This document shows, one piece after another, positions 45,020 through 54,693 of a stretch of DNA of 64,000 bases. Source of the DNA: Bacteriovoracaceae bacterium (GTDB lineage: Bacteria; Bdellovibrionota; Bacteriovoracia; Bacteriovoracales; Bacteriovoracaceae). A model generated the notes under the pieces. That model did not search any database. It was not told the origin of the DNA and saw only the letters and a program-made list of their open reading frames with translations. Position 1 is the first letter of the stretch, and each line of letters begins with the position of its first letter. The position numbers and the translations under genes were made by a program. The DNA is taken from contig JABIHA010000118.1 of NCBI GenBank assembly GCA_018649885.1, positions 1 to 64,000 of the forward strand. The letters run 5' to 3'.

Positions 45020-45805
45020 ATGTCCTCAATCTCGGCGAAGCTTAAAAATCTAAAAGATTACAAAACAAAGATCGAAGGTGAACTTAAAGACCAAATTATT
45101 GTCGAATATGCTCCACTAATAAAGTATATCGCTCAGAAAATAGCTGCGAGGTTACCCTCGAATATTGAGCTTGATGATCTAATTAGTTGTGGAGTAATTG
45201 GTTTAATGGATGCGATCGAAAAATTCGATCCTACAAGAGACAACAAATTTAAAACATACGCTGAATTCAGAATTAGAGGTTCTATTCTTGACGAGCTGAG
45301 AGCTCAAGATTGGGTACCAAGATCAGTCAGAGAAAAGGCCAAGGTTGTTGAGAGAGCTTTTCAAAAGCTAGAAGGTGAATTAGGCCGTCCGGCAACTGAA
45401 GATGAGATGTGTAAAGAGCTCGATGTTTCTCAAGACGAGTACCACCGGCTTCTTAATAAAGCTAAATCTGTTTCACTTCTCAATATTGACGACGCTGCCA
45501 CTTTTAATAGAGGTGATAAGAAGTTAATGATGGGTTTTATGGAAAATCATCGTTCCATGAATCCTTATTTAGCTGTAAACTATAAGAAGGCACAAGAGAT
45601 TATTAAAGACGGAATAAAGAGTTTGCCTGAAAAACAAAGATTGGTTCTATCATTATACTACTACGAAGACTTGAACCTTAAGGAAATCGGTCAAGTACTG
45701 GATGTGACAGAGTCAAGAGTTTCTCAGCTTCATACTCAAGCAGTATTAAAGCTAAGAGCAAGGTTGAAAAAAGATTTTGATTCCCACGAGGACATTGCAG
45801 GATAA
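45020..45805 (+). CDS. fliA: flagellar sigma factor FliA (sigma28)
   Basis: Alternative sigma factor for late flagellar and chemotaxis genes. 261 aa. Regions 2 (YAPLIKYIAQKIAARLP, LDDLISCGVIGLMDAIEKFDP in parts), 3 and 4 (LPEKQRLVLSLYYYEDLNLKEIG in parts, VTESRVSQLH) are all present, with RAQDWVPRSVR characteristic of sigma28. ATG at 45020 has AAGGAG 6 bp upstream; a longer in-frame start lies inside flhG and is rejected. Confidence 0.95.
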   Translation: MSSISAKLKNLKDYKTKIEGELKDQIIVEYAPLIKYIAQKIAARLPSNIELDDLISCGVIGLMDAIEKFDPTRDNKFKTYAEFRIRGSILDELRAQDWVPRSVREKAKVVERAFQKLEGELGRPATEDEMCKELDVSQDEYHRLLNKAKSVSLLNIDDAATFNRGDKKLMMGFMENHRSMNPYLAVNYKKAQEIIKDGIKSLPEKQRLVLSLYYYEDLNLKEIGQVLDVTESRVSQLHTQAVLKLRARLKKDFDSHEDIAG

Positions 45806-45810
45806 AAGCT

Positions 45811-46788
45811 TTGGAAGAAAAAATTTACAGTGCAATTAAAAGAAGTGAAAACGGGTTAGATGACCTCAAGTTCGTGCTTGGTGAAAGTAGTGATGTATTT
45901 GTAGATCAAGTAACCAGGGAAATCGCTCAGGTAAAAAATGAAATAAAAACTGGAAAGCTTTCTATTTCAGAAGATCATCCTGAATTAAAAAATATCATAA
46001 CTAAACAATTCAAGAGTCTTATCAAAAATTGGTTTCTTTCGAAATCAAAATTACATCAATTTGATTTTTACTTCTCTAATGACTCTCTCTCTATCGATGC
46101 ATGGGAGAGGCTTCTAGGGCTTGTTCCCCATTTCTTAGAATGTGCCAGAGGTTTTCCCTTTAGTGGAAATGTGGCGATTGAGATTAAATCAGGGAAGATG
46201 TACCTGCAGGGACATCTTGAGAATTTCGATCCAGATGAAGAGAGTAGGAAAAAGATATATTACTTCACAAGAGAGCTTTTAAAGAAGAATGCCATATTAA
46301 CGTATAAAATTAAGGAGTCTTCCAAGCTTGCTGGTGCAGACTTGGGACTTGTACTCGATTTTTCTCACTCAGATATTGAATTCTTAAAGCTCAAAGGCTT
46401 TAATTTTGAAGGTGCTGGAGTTTTTATTACAAGGGCATTTTCTAGCTATATTGCAGATAGAAAAATAGTAGGAGATTTAAAGGATCATTTTTGTCTAGAA
46501 ATTACTAAAGACCTAGAATTAAAAAGGTTAAATCGAATACCAAAAGAGTTACTACAAAGTGATTTTGAGGGCGTGGGAGAAAAAGTAATTTTTCATTTTC
46601 CCTTTCTATTTCGTCCTTTATCTATAATAATACCAGAAGGCATGGAGCTGGTTCAGGCTCCTAAAATGCAAAATGGAAACGACACAGGAAGTGAGACACG
46701 AGGTAGCCTAGGGCATGAAGCTTTCAGTAAGCCATCAAAAGACTCAAGAAATTTTTATCTCGATTTTTTTCAGTTCGCCTGTTCCTAA
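45811..46788 (+). CDS. unknown protein in the flagellar operon
   Basis: 325 aa, not recognised. Soluble, no signal or membrane segment. The N-terminal 50 residues look like a coiled coil (AIKRSENGLDDLKFVLGE) and the rest a mixed alpha/beta domain. Start is TTG at 45811 with AGGA about 7 bp upstream, 5 bp after the fliA stop, so it is very likely cotranscribed and tied to motility. The last 45 residues are low-complexity and polar. Confidence 0.6.
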   Translation: MEEKIYSAIKRSENGLDDLKFVLGESSDVFVDQVTREIAQVKNEIKTGKLSISEDHPELKNIITKQFKSLIKNWFLSKSKLHQFDFYFSNDSLSIDAWERLLGLVPHFLECARGFPFSGNVAIEIKSGKMYLQGHLENFDPDEESRKKIYYFTRELLKKNAILTYKIKESSKLAGADLGLVLDFSHSDIEFLKLKGFNFEGAGVFITRAFSSYIADRKIVGDLKDHFCLEITKDLELKRLNRIPKELLQSDFEGVGEKVIFHFPFLFRPLSIIIPEGMELVQAPKMQNGNDTGSETRGSLGHEAFSKPSKDSRNFYLDFFQFACS

Positions 46789-46846
46789 AACGCTCTCACA
46801 GCTCTTCAGTTCGTTTCTACACTTGATGAATTCAAAGGTTTGAACT

Positions 46847-49255
46847 ATGAAGCCAATTCTTAAATTAAACAAAAATGCTCAGATTCTATTTTATTCTCTG
46901 TTTACTCTTCTCTCGCTATTTTTGGCGGCAGGGGGATTCTTTTATTGGAAAGCAGGTTTAATGGATGGATCGAGAACATCATCTCTTTATGAGGCAGCAA
47001 CTCGCATTGAAGACCTTGTAAATAATAAAAGGATCCAAACAGTTGGAAGCCTTGTTAGAGATGGTAAAGTCAGGGCCTCTGTTACAATGTATGAGGCCAT
47101 TGAGAAAAAAATTCGAAAAGTTAATCGAGTATTTTCAACAACTGAGGAATATGAGGCGCTTGAAGAGGTCTCTTATAAAATGAAAAAAGAGCTGGCTTCT
47201 CTTCTTTCCCAGCCCGATGTTATTCCAGTATTCAAAGTTCTTAGATCCAAATTTTCTCAGTTCAATACTTTTGTAGAAAAAAATAAATGGAAGACCCTAA
47301 GTAGAATTAGTGGGAGAGTCGTTCAGAAAATGAATACCAATTCAAAGATCACTAGCATCTTTTTGCGCCAGATTTATCGTTCGGCCAAGCAAGATGTGAC
47401 AATTATGCGGCAAGTTTCAGAATCTTCGGTATTAACTAAAACTGATAAAACCCTTATTACGGCAAGATTAAATTCTCTCCAAAATGAGCTTTCAACAGTT
47501 GCAAAATATTTAACAACTCAAAAACGTTTTCTAAAATACCTAAATAATTTCAGTAAGAAATTTGATTTTTGGATTAAAAAAGTAGGCCCTGGTCTTGCGG
47601 CTGAGCAAATCAGAGTAGAAAAAAATGCTAAATACTTTGCTTTTGGCATTATTTCAGTTTTCTGTTTTATTTTAGTGAGCCTATTTGGTTCAAAAATCAT
47701 TTTCAATAAACTCATTAAGAATGAAAGTCGCCAATTAGAGATTAATTTTCTAAATCTTTTAAAGCACGGAATGATTGCTGAGACTTCTCCAAGAATTCCA
47801 TTTGATTTTTCCGATGAGTTTTTAAAGGCTTTTGAGGCCAATAGAGAATATGTGCACAGAAGAATGAAATATAGTGGCTACTTTCAAACAGCCTTTCCAT
47901 TTGCTTCAATACTTTTAGACACAAATCTAAAAGTTGTGTGGGCCAATGAAACTTTTTGCGATTCCTGGAAAATTGATCCTTCAGAAATTAAAGGAAATAA
48001 AATCACCTGGGATTATCTCAATAGATTTACCAATCTTGGTGGTGATGATCCTGTTTTTGAATCTTTTGAAAAAGATATACCTGGAATTTATCAGGTACAA
48101 GTTAGGATAGATGATACAAAGGCAAGGATTCCCTATGAGATGTATGTTTCTCCAGTCGGGTCAGCAGATGATAAAAAATTAATGGTATTTTTCTATCCAC
48201 TGATTTCACTTGAAGAGACGATTGAAAATCAGGCGAAGTCTTTGGTCTCTCCAGTTGCCAAAGCTCTCGATGCACTAATGGTAGGATCATTTAATAAAGA
48301 AAAACGAGAAAAGCTGAGATCGGAATTTGAAATCGCTGGAATTCAACATGTGTTTGAAAAATTTAATGGTTATCACGAGTCAAATCAATTACAAAAACAA
48401 GGATTGTTAACTGAGATTGATGATCTAGAAAAGACGATTTCCGATCAACACAAGGTTCTCTCTGACGTTCACCAGGTGCACGGGGAAGTTTTGACAAGGA
48501 CAAAAGAGTTTAAAGACCATCTCAATAATACTAGAGACGGGGTGATAGGCCTTTCTGATACCAATATTTGCATTGATGATGTGGCCTATAATTCTTTAAA
48601 TAAATTTAAAGAAGTCTTGGATAAGTACACTAAGACACAGGGAGCTGGTAAGGCAATTAGTGAAAGGTTGGCCCAAAGTAGTGAGATCGCTGATGGGGTA
48701 GGCACCTTTAAAATGGAATTTAAAAAGATTCGAGACAATATGAGCTCGGCCAAAATGAGGCTGCTGCAAGCAATTGATCAAGCACTTGTGTTCCAAAGAA
48801 GTAATGATTTTGAACCTCACCAGCTTGAGCACACTTTTAATAGAATTAAGACAATGGCCAAAGACTTAGACCAATTGGTTTGTACTTTTGAAAAGCAGCT
48901 GGTCCAGTTTGATGTACAGATGACAAAACTTAGAATGGTCTTAGAGTCACATGATGAAATGGGTACTAACTTTTCAGAAAATCTAGAAGCAGTATATAAA
49001 TATCATTCAGGGCTTGAAGCAGATAGACGAAACCTTTCTGGAGAAACAAAGTACTTTGAAGATAGACTCGTTCTTCTTATGAACAATATGTTTGAGTTCT
49101 ACAAAGAAGTTAGATCCAATGTTCATTTCAGCGCTAAACTTGCTGAAGAGTCACTGCAATACAATGAAATTCTACAAGTTGTAAAAGAAGAGAAGGGCCA
49201 GACTGCCGTGAAGATTGAGCGTCAGGGCCTTGCTGAAAAAATTCCTACTGTATAA
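46847..49255 (+). CDS. membrane PAS-domain coiled-coil protein, probable flagellar-linked sensor
   Basis: 802 aa. Two membrane helices (about 10-33 and 270-290) flank a helical periplasmic domain of about 230 residues, the layout of chemoreceptors. A PAS domain follows (FASILLDTNLKVVWANETFC in parts, about 350-460). The C-terminal 330 residues are a long coiled coil, but the conserved chemoreceptor hairpin tip and methylation motifs are not recognisable, so it is not an ordinary methyl-accepting protein. No kinase or cyclase domain is present. It is the last gene before a terminator in the flagellar unit. Confidence 0.65.
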   Translation: MKPILKLNKNAQILFYSLFTLLSLFLAAGGFFYWKAGLMDGSRTSSLYEAATRIEDLVNNKRIQTVGSLVRDGKVRASVTMYEAIEKKIRKVNRVFSTTEEYEALEEVSYKMKKELASLLSQPDVIPVFKVLRSKFSQFNTFVEKNKWKTLSRISGRVVQKMNTNSKITSIFLRQIYRSAKQDVTIMRQVSESSVLTKTDKTLITARLNSLQNELSTVAKYLTTQKRFLKYLNNFSKKFDFWIKKVGPGLAAEQIRVEKNAKYFAFGIISVFCFILVSLFGSKIIFNKLIKNESRQLEINFLNLLKHGMIAETSPRIPFDFSDEFLKAFEANREYVHRRMKYSGYFQTAFPFASILLDTNLKVVWANETFCDSWKIDPSEIKGNKITWDYLNRFTNLGGDDPVFESFEKDIPGIYQVQVRIDDTKARIPYEMYVSPVGSADDKKLMVFFYPLISLEETIENQAKSLVSPVAKALDALMVGSFNKEKREKLRSEFEIAGIQHVFEKFNGYHESNQLQKQGLLTEIDDLEKTISDQHKVLSDVHQVHGEVLTRTKEFKDHLNNTRDGVIGLSDTNICIDDVAYNSLNKFKEVLDKYTKTQGAGKAISERLAQSSEIADGVGTFKMEFKKIRDNMSSAKMRLLQAIDQALVFQRSNDFEPHQLEHTFNRIKTMAKDLDQLVCTFEKQLVQFDVQMTKLRMVLESHDEMGTNFSENLEAVYKYHSGLEADRRNLSGETKYFEDRLVLLMNNMFEFYKEVRSNVHFSAKLAEESLQYNEILQVVKEEKGQTAVKIERQGLAEKIPTV

Positions 49256-49268
49256 AAAACCATTAATC

Positions 49269-49290
49269 AGGACGCTGATACAAGCGTCCT
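49269..49290. terminator. inverted repeat between convergent genes, weak terminator
   Basis: An 8-bp perfect stem (AGGACGCT/AGCGTCCT, 6-nt loop) is followed on the plus strand at a distance of five bases by CTTTTT. It lies between the sensor gene and the convergent M48 peptidase gene, whose stop codon touches it. Confidence 0.5.
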
Positions 49291-50290
49291 AGCCTCTTTT
49301 TAGAATCTGCTTAACTCTCATAAATTGATCTGTATTAGTTATGGTCTTTGGACCAAGTGAGGCACGTGACGCCATGATGTGCATTTGTCTCACTCTCTCT
49401 TCACTTGGTGGATGAGTACTCATAGCATCGGCAAAAGGTTTAAAGGCTTGGTTTTTAGTTCTTTTATAGTTCTTCTCCATTGACAGAAGTTTAGTATAAA
49501 AACTTCCCACATGATCTTTATGGTAGCCGGCATTGACTGAAGTTCGAAAACCAATACGGTCAGCTTCCATTTCGTCTTCTCTAGAGTTGGCCATAAATGC
49601 AAATTTTTGAATTAAAAGTCCGCCTGCAGTTCCTGCCAGTCCTCCGTAAAGAGCGGCCCTTGCCATACAGCCCTTATCCCCTTTTTTACAAAGAAGCTTT
49701 CCAAGCCCAAAGCCAGCAGCGCCTCCAAGAAGGGCCCCGCCAAGTCCGTAAAGGATACTCTTTGTGGATTCTTTTTTTTGTTGCTCCATTCTCTCTGCGG
49801 TATGTCTCGCCTTAACGTGCCCAATTTCATGGCCAACAACTCCTGCTAGCTCAGCTTCTGAGTCGGCCATGGCAAGTAGAGGTGCAGTTACCATCACAGT
49901 GCCCGCAGGAAGAGCAAATGCATTAACAAATCCCGCTTTTACTACGGTAAAATTATAAGTATATGGCTTTGCATGAAGACCGTTGGCCATGACAATTTTG
50001 TTTCCAAGGGTCGCGATATATCTTTGTGCCTCTCTGGAAGGATGAGTTGGATATTCCTTTCTCATTTGAGGCAGATACTCTCTGGACATGCGCTTTTCAT
50101 CTTCAACGCTCATGGCTGTTTTCTGCCCTTTGTTGTCACCTTCTCTATGTCTGTGCTTTGATCTGGAAGAACAACCTGTAAGAAGGAGAGGGACTGAGAT
50201 TATAAAGGCCCTTCTACCCTGGTCTGTTGAAACCAGCTCTTTTAAATTTTTTTCAAGTTCATTGAGGGCGTGCTCTTCAGAAATATACAT
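49289..50290 (-). CDS. M48-family metalloprotease, Tat-type lipoprotein
   Basis: Zinc peptidase, 333 aa. The zinc motif HEIGH is in VVGHEIGHVKARH, with the third ligand in the downstream NSREDEMEADRIG. The N terminus is unusual: about 25 charged residues, then a twin-Arg motif (GRRAFI, Arg26-Arg27), a hydrophobic segment and a lipobox LTGC at Cys40. This is a Tat lipoprotein signal rather than a Sec signal. A Gly-rich hairpin-like segment (GLGGALLGGAAGFGLGKLL in parts) sits between the zinc ligands and may be membrane-associated. BepA/LoiP-type periplasmic quality control is the likely role, but no TPR repeats are present. Confidence 0.85.
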   Translation of the reverse strand: MYISEEHALNELEKNLKELVSTDQGRRAFIISVPLLLTGCSSRSKHRHREGDNKGQKTAMSVEDEKRMSREYLPQMRKEYPTHPSREAQRYIATLGNKIVMANGLHAKPYTYNFTVVKAGFVNAFALPAGTVMVTAPLLAMADSEAELAGVVGHEIGHVKARHTAERMEQQKKESTKSILYGLGGALLGGAAGFGLGKLLCKKGDKGCMARAALYGGLAGTAGGLLIQKFAFMANSREDEMEADRIGFRTSVNAGYHKDHVGSFYTKLLSMEKNYKRTKNQAFKPFADAMSTHPPSEERVRQMHIMASRASLGPKTITNTDQFMRVKQILKRG

Positions 50291-50363
50291 GGCTTTCCAT
50301 CTCCAGTAATTAATTTTTGCAATTGGTATAAGTATTGTAGTGTAAGCGATTTTACTTCTCTAG

Positions 50364-50999
50364 TCACATAACCAGAAAATCCAACAATTTTTGACAACTT
50401 TTTTGGAGGTGCTCTAAGTCGCCACTATTATCAACAATGTAGTTAGATAGTGACTTTTTTTTCTCTATGTCCATTTGGCTTTGAAGAATTTTTTCGGCCA
50501 GCTGAGTCGTGGTACCGTCTCTTTTAATCAGTCTTTCAATTTGAAGTGATCTTGGTGAATAAACACAGATGTGGAAATCGACCTTTTGGTATAAGTTTTT
50601 CTCATATAAAAGTGGGACATCGTAGACTACAAAGCCTTGTTCCTGGAATTGTACGAGGTTATCAGAAAAAATCTCCTCCATTTGAGGATAAAGAAAATTT
50701 TCTAATTTTTCCAAATGCTTTGGATTGTTGAAAGCAAGACTTCTCAGGGCCTCAAAACTAATTTGATCATTCGTGATGACTTGTGGAAAAGTCGTTTTAA
50801 TAAAATCAAATGTTTGATCTTTTTGATAAATAGTCTTGATCATTTGATCAGCACAAATTGTACGGATATTTTTTTCATTTAAAAATTTTGAAACACTAGA
50901 TTTTCCCGTGGCGATGCCACCACTCAGTGCGATGAGAGGAAGCGGGCAATTGTAGTGCCTTTTTTCAGGAGTAAGTGTTACTAATTTTTGATTTAACAC
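50364..50999 (-). CDS. coaE: dephospho-CoA kinase
   Basis: Last step of coenzyme A synthesis. 211 aa. The P-loop GGIATGKSS, the CoA-site ADQ motif in TICADQMI and VVYDVPLLYEK are as in the family, and the lid region IERLIKRDG is present. The start is GTG at 50999, which overlaps the end of mazG by 7 bp, so mazG and coaE form one coupled unit. The N-terminal 24 residues before the P-loop strand are longer than usual. Confidence 0.92.
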   Translation of the reverse strand: MLNQKLVTLTPEKRHYNCPLPLIALSGGIATGKSSVSKFLNEKNIRTICADQMIKTIYQKDQTFDFIKTTFPQVITNDQISFEALRSLAFNNPKHLEKLENFLYPQMEEIFSDNLVQFQEQGFVVYDVPLLYEKNLYQKVDFHICVYSPRSLQIERLIKRDGTTTQLAEKILQSQMDIEKKKSLSNYIVDNSGDLEHLQKSCQKLLDFLVM

Positions 51000-51793
51000 A
51001 ATTTTTCACTTTTTTTGGCTAAATTCCAATAGTCTTCTTTCTCATTAGAGGAAAGCTCTAAAAAATTCACCCCGTGATCTTTTGAAATTTCTACCATTTT
51101 TTCAAATCTTCTAATAAATTTGGCATTGGCATCCCGAAGTAGCTCCTCAGGGTTCAAATCGAGATGTCTGGCAAGTTGTGCGGTGGAAAAAAGTAGGTCT
51201 CCTAACTCTTCTGCGGCCCTTTCTTTATTATACTTTCCATGAGGCGGAAGCTCTTGTTTTAATTCCTGCCACTCCTCTTCAACTTTTGGAAGTACCTCTA
51301 AAAAGTTATCCCAATCAAAATCAACTTTTTTACTCTTTTGACCTATTTTATATGATGAAAAAAGTGCGGGAAAGGCTAGGAGCTCACTATTCATCTGGGC
51401 CAGGGGATCACTTCCTTTTTCTTTTTGCTTGAGCTGATCCCAGTTTTTTACAACTTCCTCGGAGGATATAGACTCATCTCTATTTTTAAAAACATGGGGA
51501 TGTCTATATATCAATTTATCCGCCAATTTTTTTGCGACAGACTCCATATCAAAATGACCATTTTCGCTGGCAATTTTAGCGTGCAGCAGAACTTGGAGTA
51601 AAACGTCTCCAATTTCTTCTTCCATTTGAGAAGACTCTTCTTGTTCTACTGCATGGATAAACTCGTAACTTTCTTCGGTGAGGTACTTTAAAAGACTTTT
51701 GTGGGTTTGTTCAAGATCCCAGGGACAGCCGGAGGCAGGGTCTCTTAGCTTGGCCACCACATCAATCAATTTCTCAAGTTCAGGATAATTCAC
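50993..51793 (-). CDS. mazG: nucleoside triphosphate pyrophosphohydrolase MazG
   Basis: Hydrolyses NTPs and dNTPs to monophosphate and pyrophosphate (house-cleaning). 266 aa with two MazG domains. Motifs: LRDPASGCPWDLEQTHKSL in parts (GCPWDLEQTH), the metal-binding EEIGDVLLQV and EELGDLLFS, and YRHPHVF. First gene of the mazG-coaE pair, divergent from ybeY. Confidence 0.94.
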   Translation of the reverse strand: MNYPELEKLIDVVAKLRDPASGCPWDLEQTHKSLLKYLTEESYEFIHAVEQEESSQMEEEIGDVLLQVLLHAKIASENGHFDMESVAKKLADKLIYRHPHVFKNRDESISSEEVVKNWDQLKQKEKGSDPLAQMNSELLAFPALFSSYKIGQKSKKVDFDWDNFLEVLPKVEEEWQELKQELPPHGKYNKERAAEELGDLLFSTAQLARHLDLNPEELLRDANAKFIRRFEKMVEISKDHGVNFLELSSNEKEDYWNLAKKSEKLC

Positions 51794-51862
51794 AACACAC
51801 CTTTGACAATACAGCTCTTACTTTTTATACCAAGGTATAAGATATAAGAATCAGGGCATTTT

Positions 51863-52387
51863 GTGGAATTAAAGTCTAAAAAATTATCCTTTTCTATCAG
51901 CTACCCTGTCCAGCTGGGAATCGCTGGTTTTGAGCAAAAACTAGAGGGTCTTCTAGTTGTTTTGGAAGAATTTTTAGAGCGCGAAAGTTTATTACACGAG
52001 AAGTTAAAAGAGATGGTGAAAATCTCTCTAAGTATTTGTTTTTGTGATGAGGAAACCATCCACTCCTTTAATAAAAAATATCGAAATAAAGACAGCGTAA
52101 CCGATGTGCTCTCTTTTCCCGTTCACGGTGGTCTTAGGCGTGATGATCAATTATTAATTGGCGGTGCAGATCAACTTGAGCTTGGTGATATTATTATTTG
52201 TGTGGGACGGGCCACTGCTCAGGCCGGGGAGTTTGAGGTAACACTCGAAAATGAGCTCATTCATTTAATCATTCACGGCTTTTTGCACCTTTTGGGCTTT
52301 GATCATGAGGTGTCAGATGAAGAACAAGAGGTGATGAACCGTTTAGAGGAATCACTCGTTATTAAAATCCATCATTATTTTAGGTAG
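51863..52387 (+). CDS. ybeY: endoribonuclease YbeY
   Basis: Metal-dependent RNase in 16S rRNA maturation and ribosome quality control. 174 aa. The zinc triad is in HGFLHLLGFDH (H-x3-H-x5-H, about residues 137-147). The conserved DVLSFPV and NKKYRNKDSVTD-type loop are present. The start is GTG at 51863 with AGGG upstream. Usually found near phoH and lnt; here it is alone, divergent from mazG. Confidence 0.94.
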   Translation: MELKSKKLSFSISYPVQLGIAGFEQKLEGLLVVLEEFLERESLLHEKLKEMVKISLSICFCDEETIHSFNKKYRNKDSVTDVLSFPVHGGLRRDDQLLIGGADQLELGDIIICVGRATAQAGEFEVTLENELIHLIIHGFLHLLGFDHEVSDEEQEVMNRLEESLVIKIHHYFR

Positions 52388-52510
52388 TTAGCTCCTATCT
52401 TTTCTGAAAAATTTACTCTATTTTTGATAAAATCTTAAGCAAATTGCAAGGCGTGATATGGTGCGTCAGAATACTTAAGCCCTTGGTGTGCTTAGGAAAC
52501 GGAGCCTTTT

Positions 52511-54631
52511 ATGTCGTTGCGGTTGTTAGCTGTTTTCCAGCTTCTTTTTATGCAATTTTCTTATGCTGAAATTGGAAATATTAATGTTGAAAGGTTTGAA
52601 AACAAGCTTGATGAAAAAGAGATATTCAAATTTTATAGTCCCGAGGCTTTATCCAAGTTAGTTGGATTATTTGAGGAAAGGATAATTGAAATGTCTGCTA
52701 TTTTAGATAGAGACAAAAAATCAAATGGTAGTGAGCTATCAAAAAAAGAACGTGAGGACTTGGAAGAGCTTCTTGAAAACTACAAGTCTTCCCTTGTTAT
52801 TTTAAGTACCGATATTGCAGCTGCAACTAACAATAGGGAACTTTCAAGGATCTATAAAAGTGGCAAGCGGATGATCTTTGCTCTCAGTAAAGATGAATTA
52901 AAGCCGCAATATTTTAAGCCAGGAGCACTTCTTGGCCTAATTTTTTCTCCCCGTGTAAAGCTCAATTATGTAGAACCAAGCTTAGTTGGAACAAAAGTGA
53001 AATCCTTTAAGGTTGCCGAAAAAGAAGCCCGAAACTTAGTAAGAGTAGAGGAAGGTGGAATCCGAAACTCCATGGATATAACAGGAATTATTGGTCAAAC
53101 AATTGATGAAATTTCTCGCCTTGAAATTCCTAGAAACCACACACATTTTTACTCTAATACCTATTTAAAATCACACTCCGATACATGGAGTGAATTAGAA
53201 CAAAAGGTTGAAAAAGCTGCGTCAATTTTTCTTTCGAGCGATGAGGGGAAGCATAAACTAAAAGAGTCACAAAGATATAGTTTGGATAGTGCCAGGAAAG
53301 TTTTATTTTTCAGCAAGGTCAAAGATTCTGCCACAGGAGCCAAAATTAATACAAAAGATATTTTTGGGCTCAAGTGGAAAATGAAATGGGGCTCTGAAGT
53401 TCAAACAGAGCCAGTGGCTAACAGAATGTATATGAAACTGGGAACTAAGTTTGTCGACCTTCTCTATGTTTCTCATTTTCAAAAATCACCTCAGTATTTA
53501 ATCCTTGATGAGGAGGATGATATTGATGAAATGAAAAGATCTGATTTTAAAAAGGGATGTAGAAGTGCGGCTAGTGTAGAGGGCTTCATCACATGCTTAA
53601 AAAAATCTAAGTATCACTATGATATAAAGCCATATATCAAAGAAAGCGGCATCATTGATTATCAATATTTTAAAACTAAGCTAAAGCCACTTCTTCCAGA
53701 AACAGGAATATCTTATAAGAAGATTAAAGAGAAGTTTTTGGGCAGGCCCTATATTCTTTTAACAGAATCATTGGTGGAATTTCAGGGAGATACAAATTTT
53801 ATTAAAAGAGTTGGTCCAGTGGCCTTTCATGGCCTAGGAGCTGAAAAAGATAGGGTGGCAAGAGGTATGGCGCTTTTTAATGTCTTTTTAAATAATAAAG
53901 ATGCTAAGGCCCAAAATAATAAAGCCTTTTTGTTTCTCTCAGATGAGATGAGGTATTACGAAAACCAACATGATATTGGAGCAGTTTTTGGAAATCTCTT
54001 TTACGAGGGAAAAATTAATCTGATGCAAACGGGTAAAAAATTTGCAAAGGTCATAAGGGTACCTGGGAAGAACCAATATGGACTGAAAAATAAGAAAGTT
54101 CGTTTTGCAGGATTTTATATTTTCAAGCCCAAGGCCTGGAAAGCTGCCACCCCTGCAGATCTTCTTTGGATGGCGAGAAAAATAAGCTCCATAAGTGATA
54201 CAGAGTTTAAAGAAATGGTGAGCCACACTCTTTGGCCTGACTTTGCCCAAGCAGTATATGTCTATAAACTTAAGGCAAGAAGAAATAGAATTGCAAAACT
54301 TTACGGTTTGGAAAAACTTGTAAAAGGTGAAATTAATGAAACTTTATCGTTTGATCCTATTGATCTTTCAACTGATAGCGCTAGGGCCAAGGCTGCTTTT
54401 AAGTACTCCATACCCAAAGAAAAAATAGTCGAGTTGATGAGTGATAAAAAGCTTATTAAGTCTGATGGAAGTAGTCAGTACCATGACCCAGTTGTGACTG
54501 ATAACAAGCTAACATCTTGTCGCAAAAATATCCTGACCGGGCTGATCGAGCAGTATTCCCATCCAACAGGAGTTTACAGAAGGCTAATTCGGATATTTGA
54601 CCAACGCGGCTTAGGGAAGTGCCACCTCTAG
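52511..54631 (+). CDS. large secreted protein, unknown
   Basis: 706 aa, not recognised. The signal peptide (LRLLAVFQLLFMQFSYA) ends with a good cleavage site after SYA. The first 80 residues of the mature part form a predicted coiled coil. There are four cysteines, in GCRSAA, ITCLKK, SCRKN and KCHL, the last two near the C terminus. No membrane segment follows the signal and no enzyme motif is seen. It lies 63 bp upstream of prfB and may have been added to that operon by position only. Confidence 0.65.
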   Translation: MSLRLLAVFQLLFMQFSYAEIGNINVERFENKLDEKEIFKFYSPEALSKLVGLFEERIIEMSAILDRDKKSNGSELSKKEREDLEELLENYKSSLVILSTDIAAATNNRELSRIYKSGKRMIFALSKDELKPQYFKPGALLGLIFSPRVKLNYVEPSLVGTKVKSFKVAEKEARNLVRVEEGGIRNSMDITGIIGQTIDEISRLEIPRNHTHFYSNTYLKSHSDTWSELEQKVEKAASIFLSSDEGKHKLKESQRYSLDSARKVLFFSKVKDSATGAKINTKDIFGLKWKMKWGSEVQTEPVANRMYMKLGTKFVDLLYVSHFQKSPQYLILDEEDDIDEMKRSDFKKGCRSAASVEGFITCLKKSKYHYDIKPYIKESGIIDYQYFKTKLKPLLPETGISYKKIKEKFLGRPYILLTESLVEFQGDTNFIKRVGPVAFHGLGAEKDRVARGMALFNVFLNNKDAKAQNNKAFLFLSDEMRYYENQHDIGAVFGNLFYEGKINLMQTGKKFAKVIRVPGKNQYGLKNKKVRFAGFYIFKPKAWKAATPADLLWMARKISSISDTEFKEMVSHTLWPDFAQAVYVYKLKARRNRIAKLYGLEKLVKGEINETLSFDPIDLSTDSARAKAAFKYSIPKEKIVELMSDKKLIKSDGSSQYHDPVVTDNKLTSCRKNILTGLIEQYSHPTGVYRRLIRIFDQRGLGKCHL

Positions 54632-54693
54632 CTCTACTCAATTTATGCAAGCCGTGATAGCTTGGTCTTTCATAGGTTTTGGAGGAAGATTCA

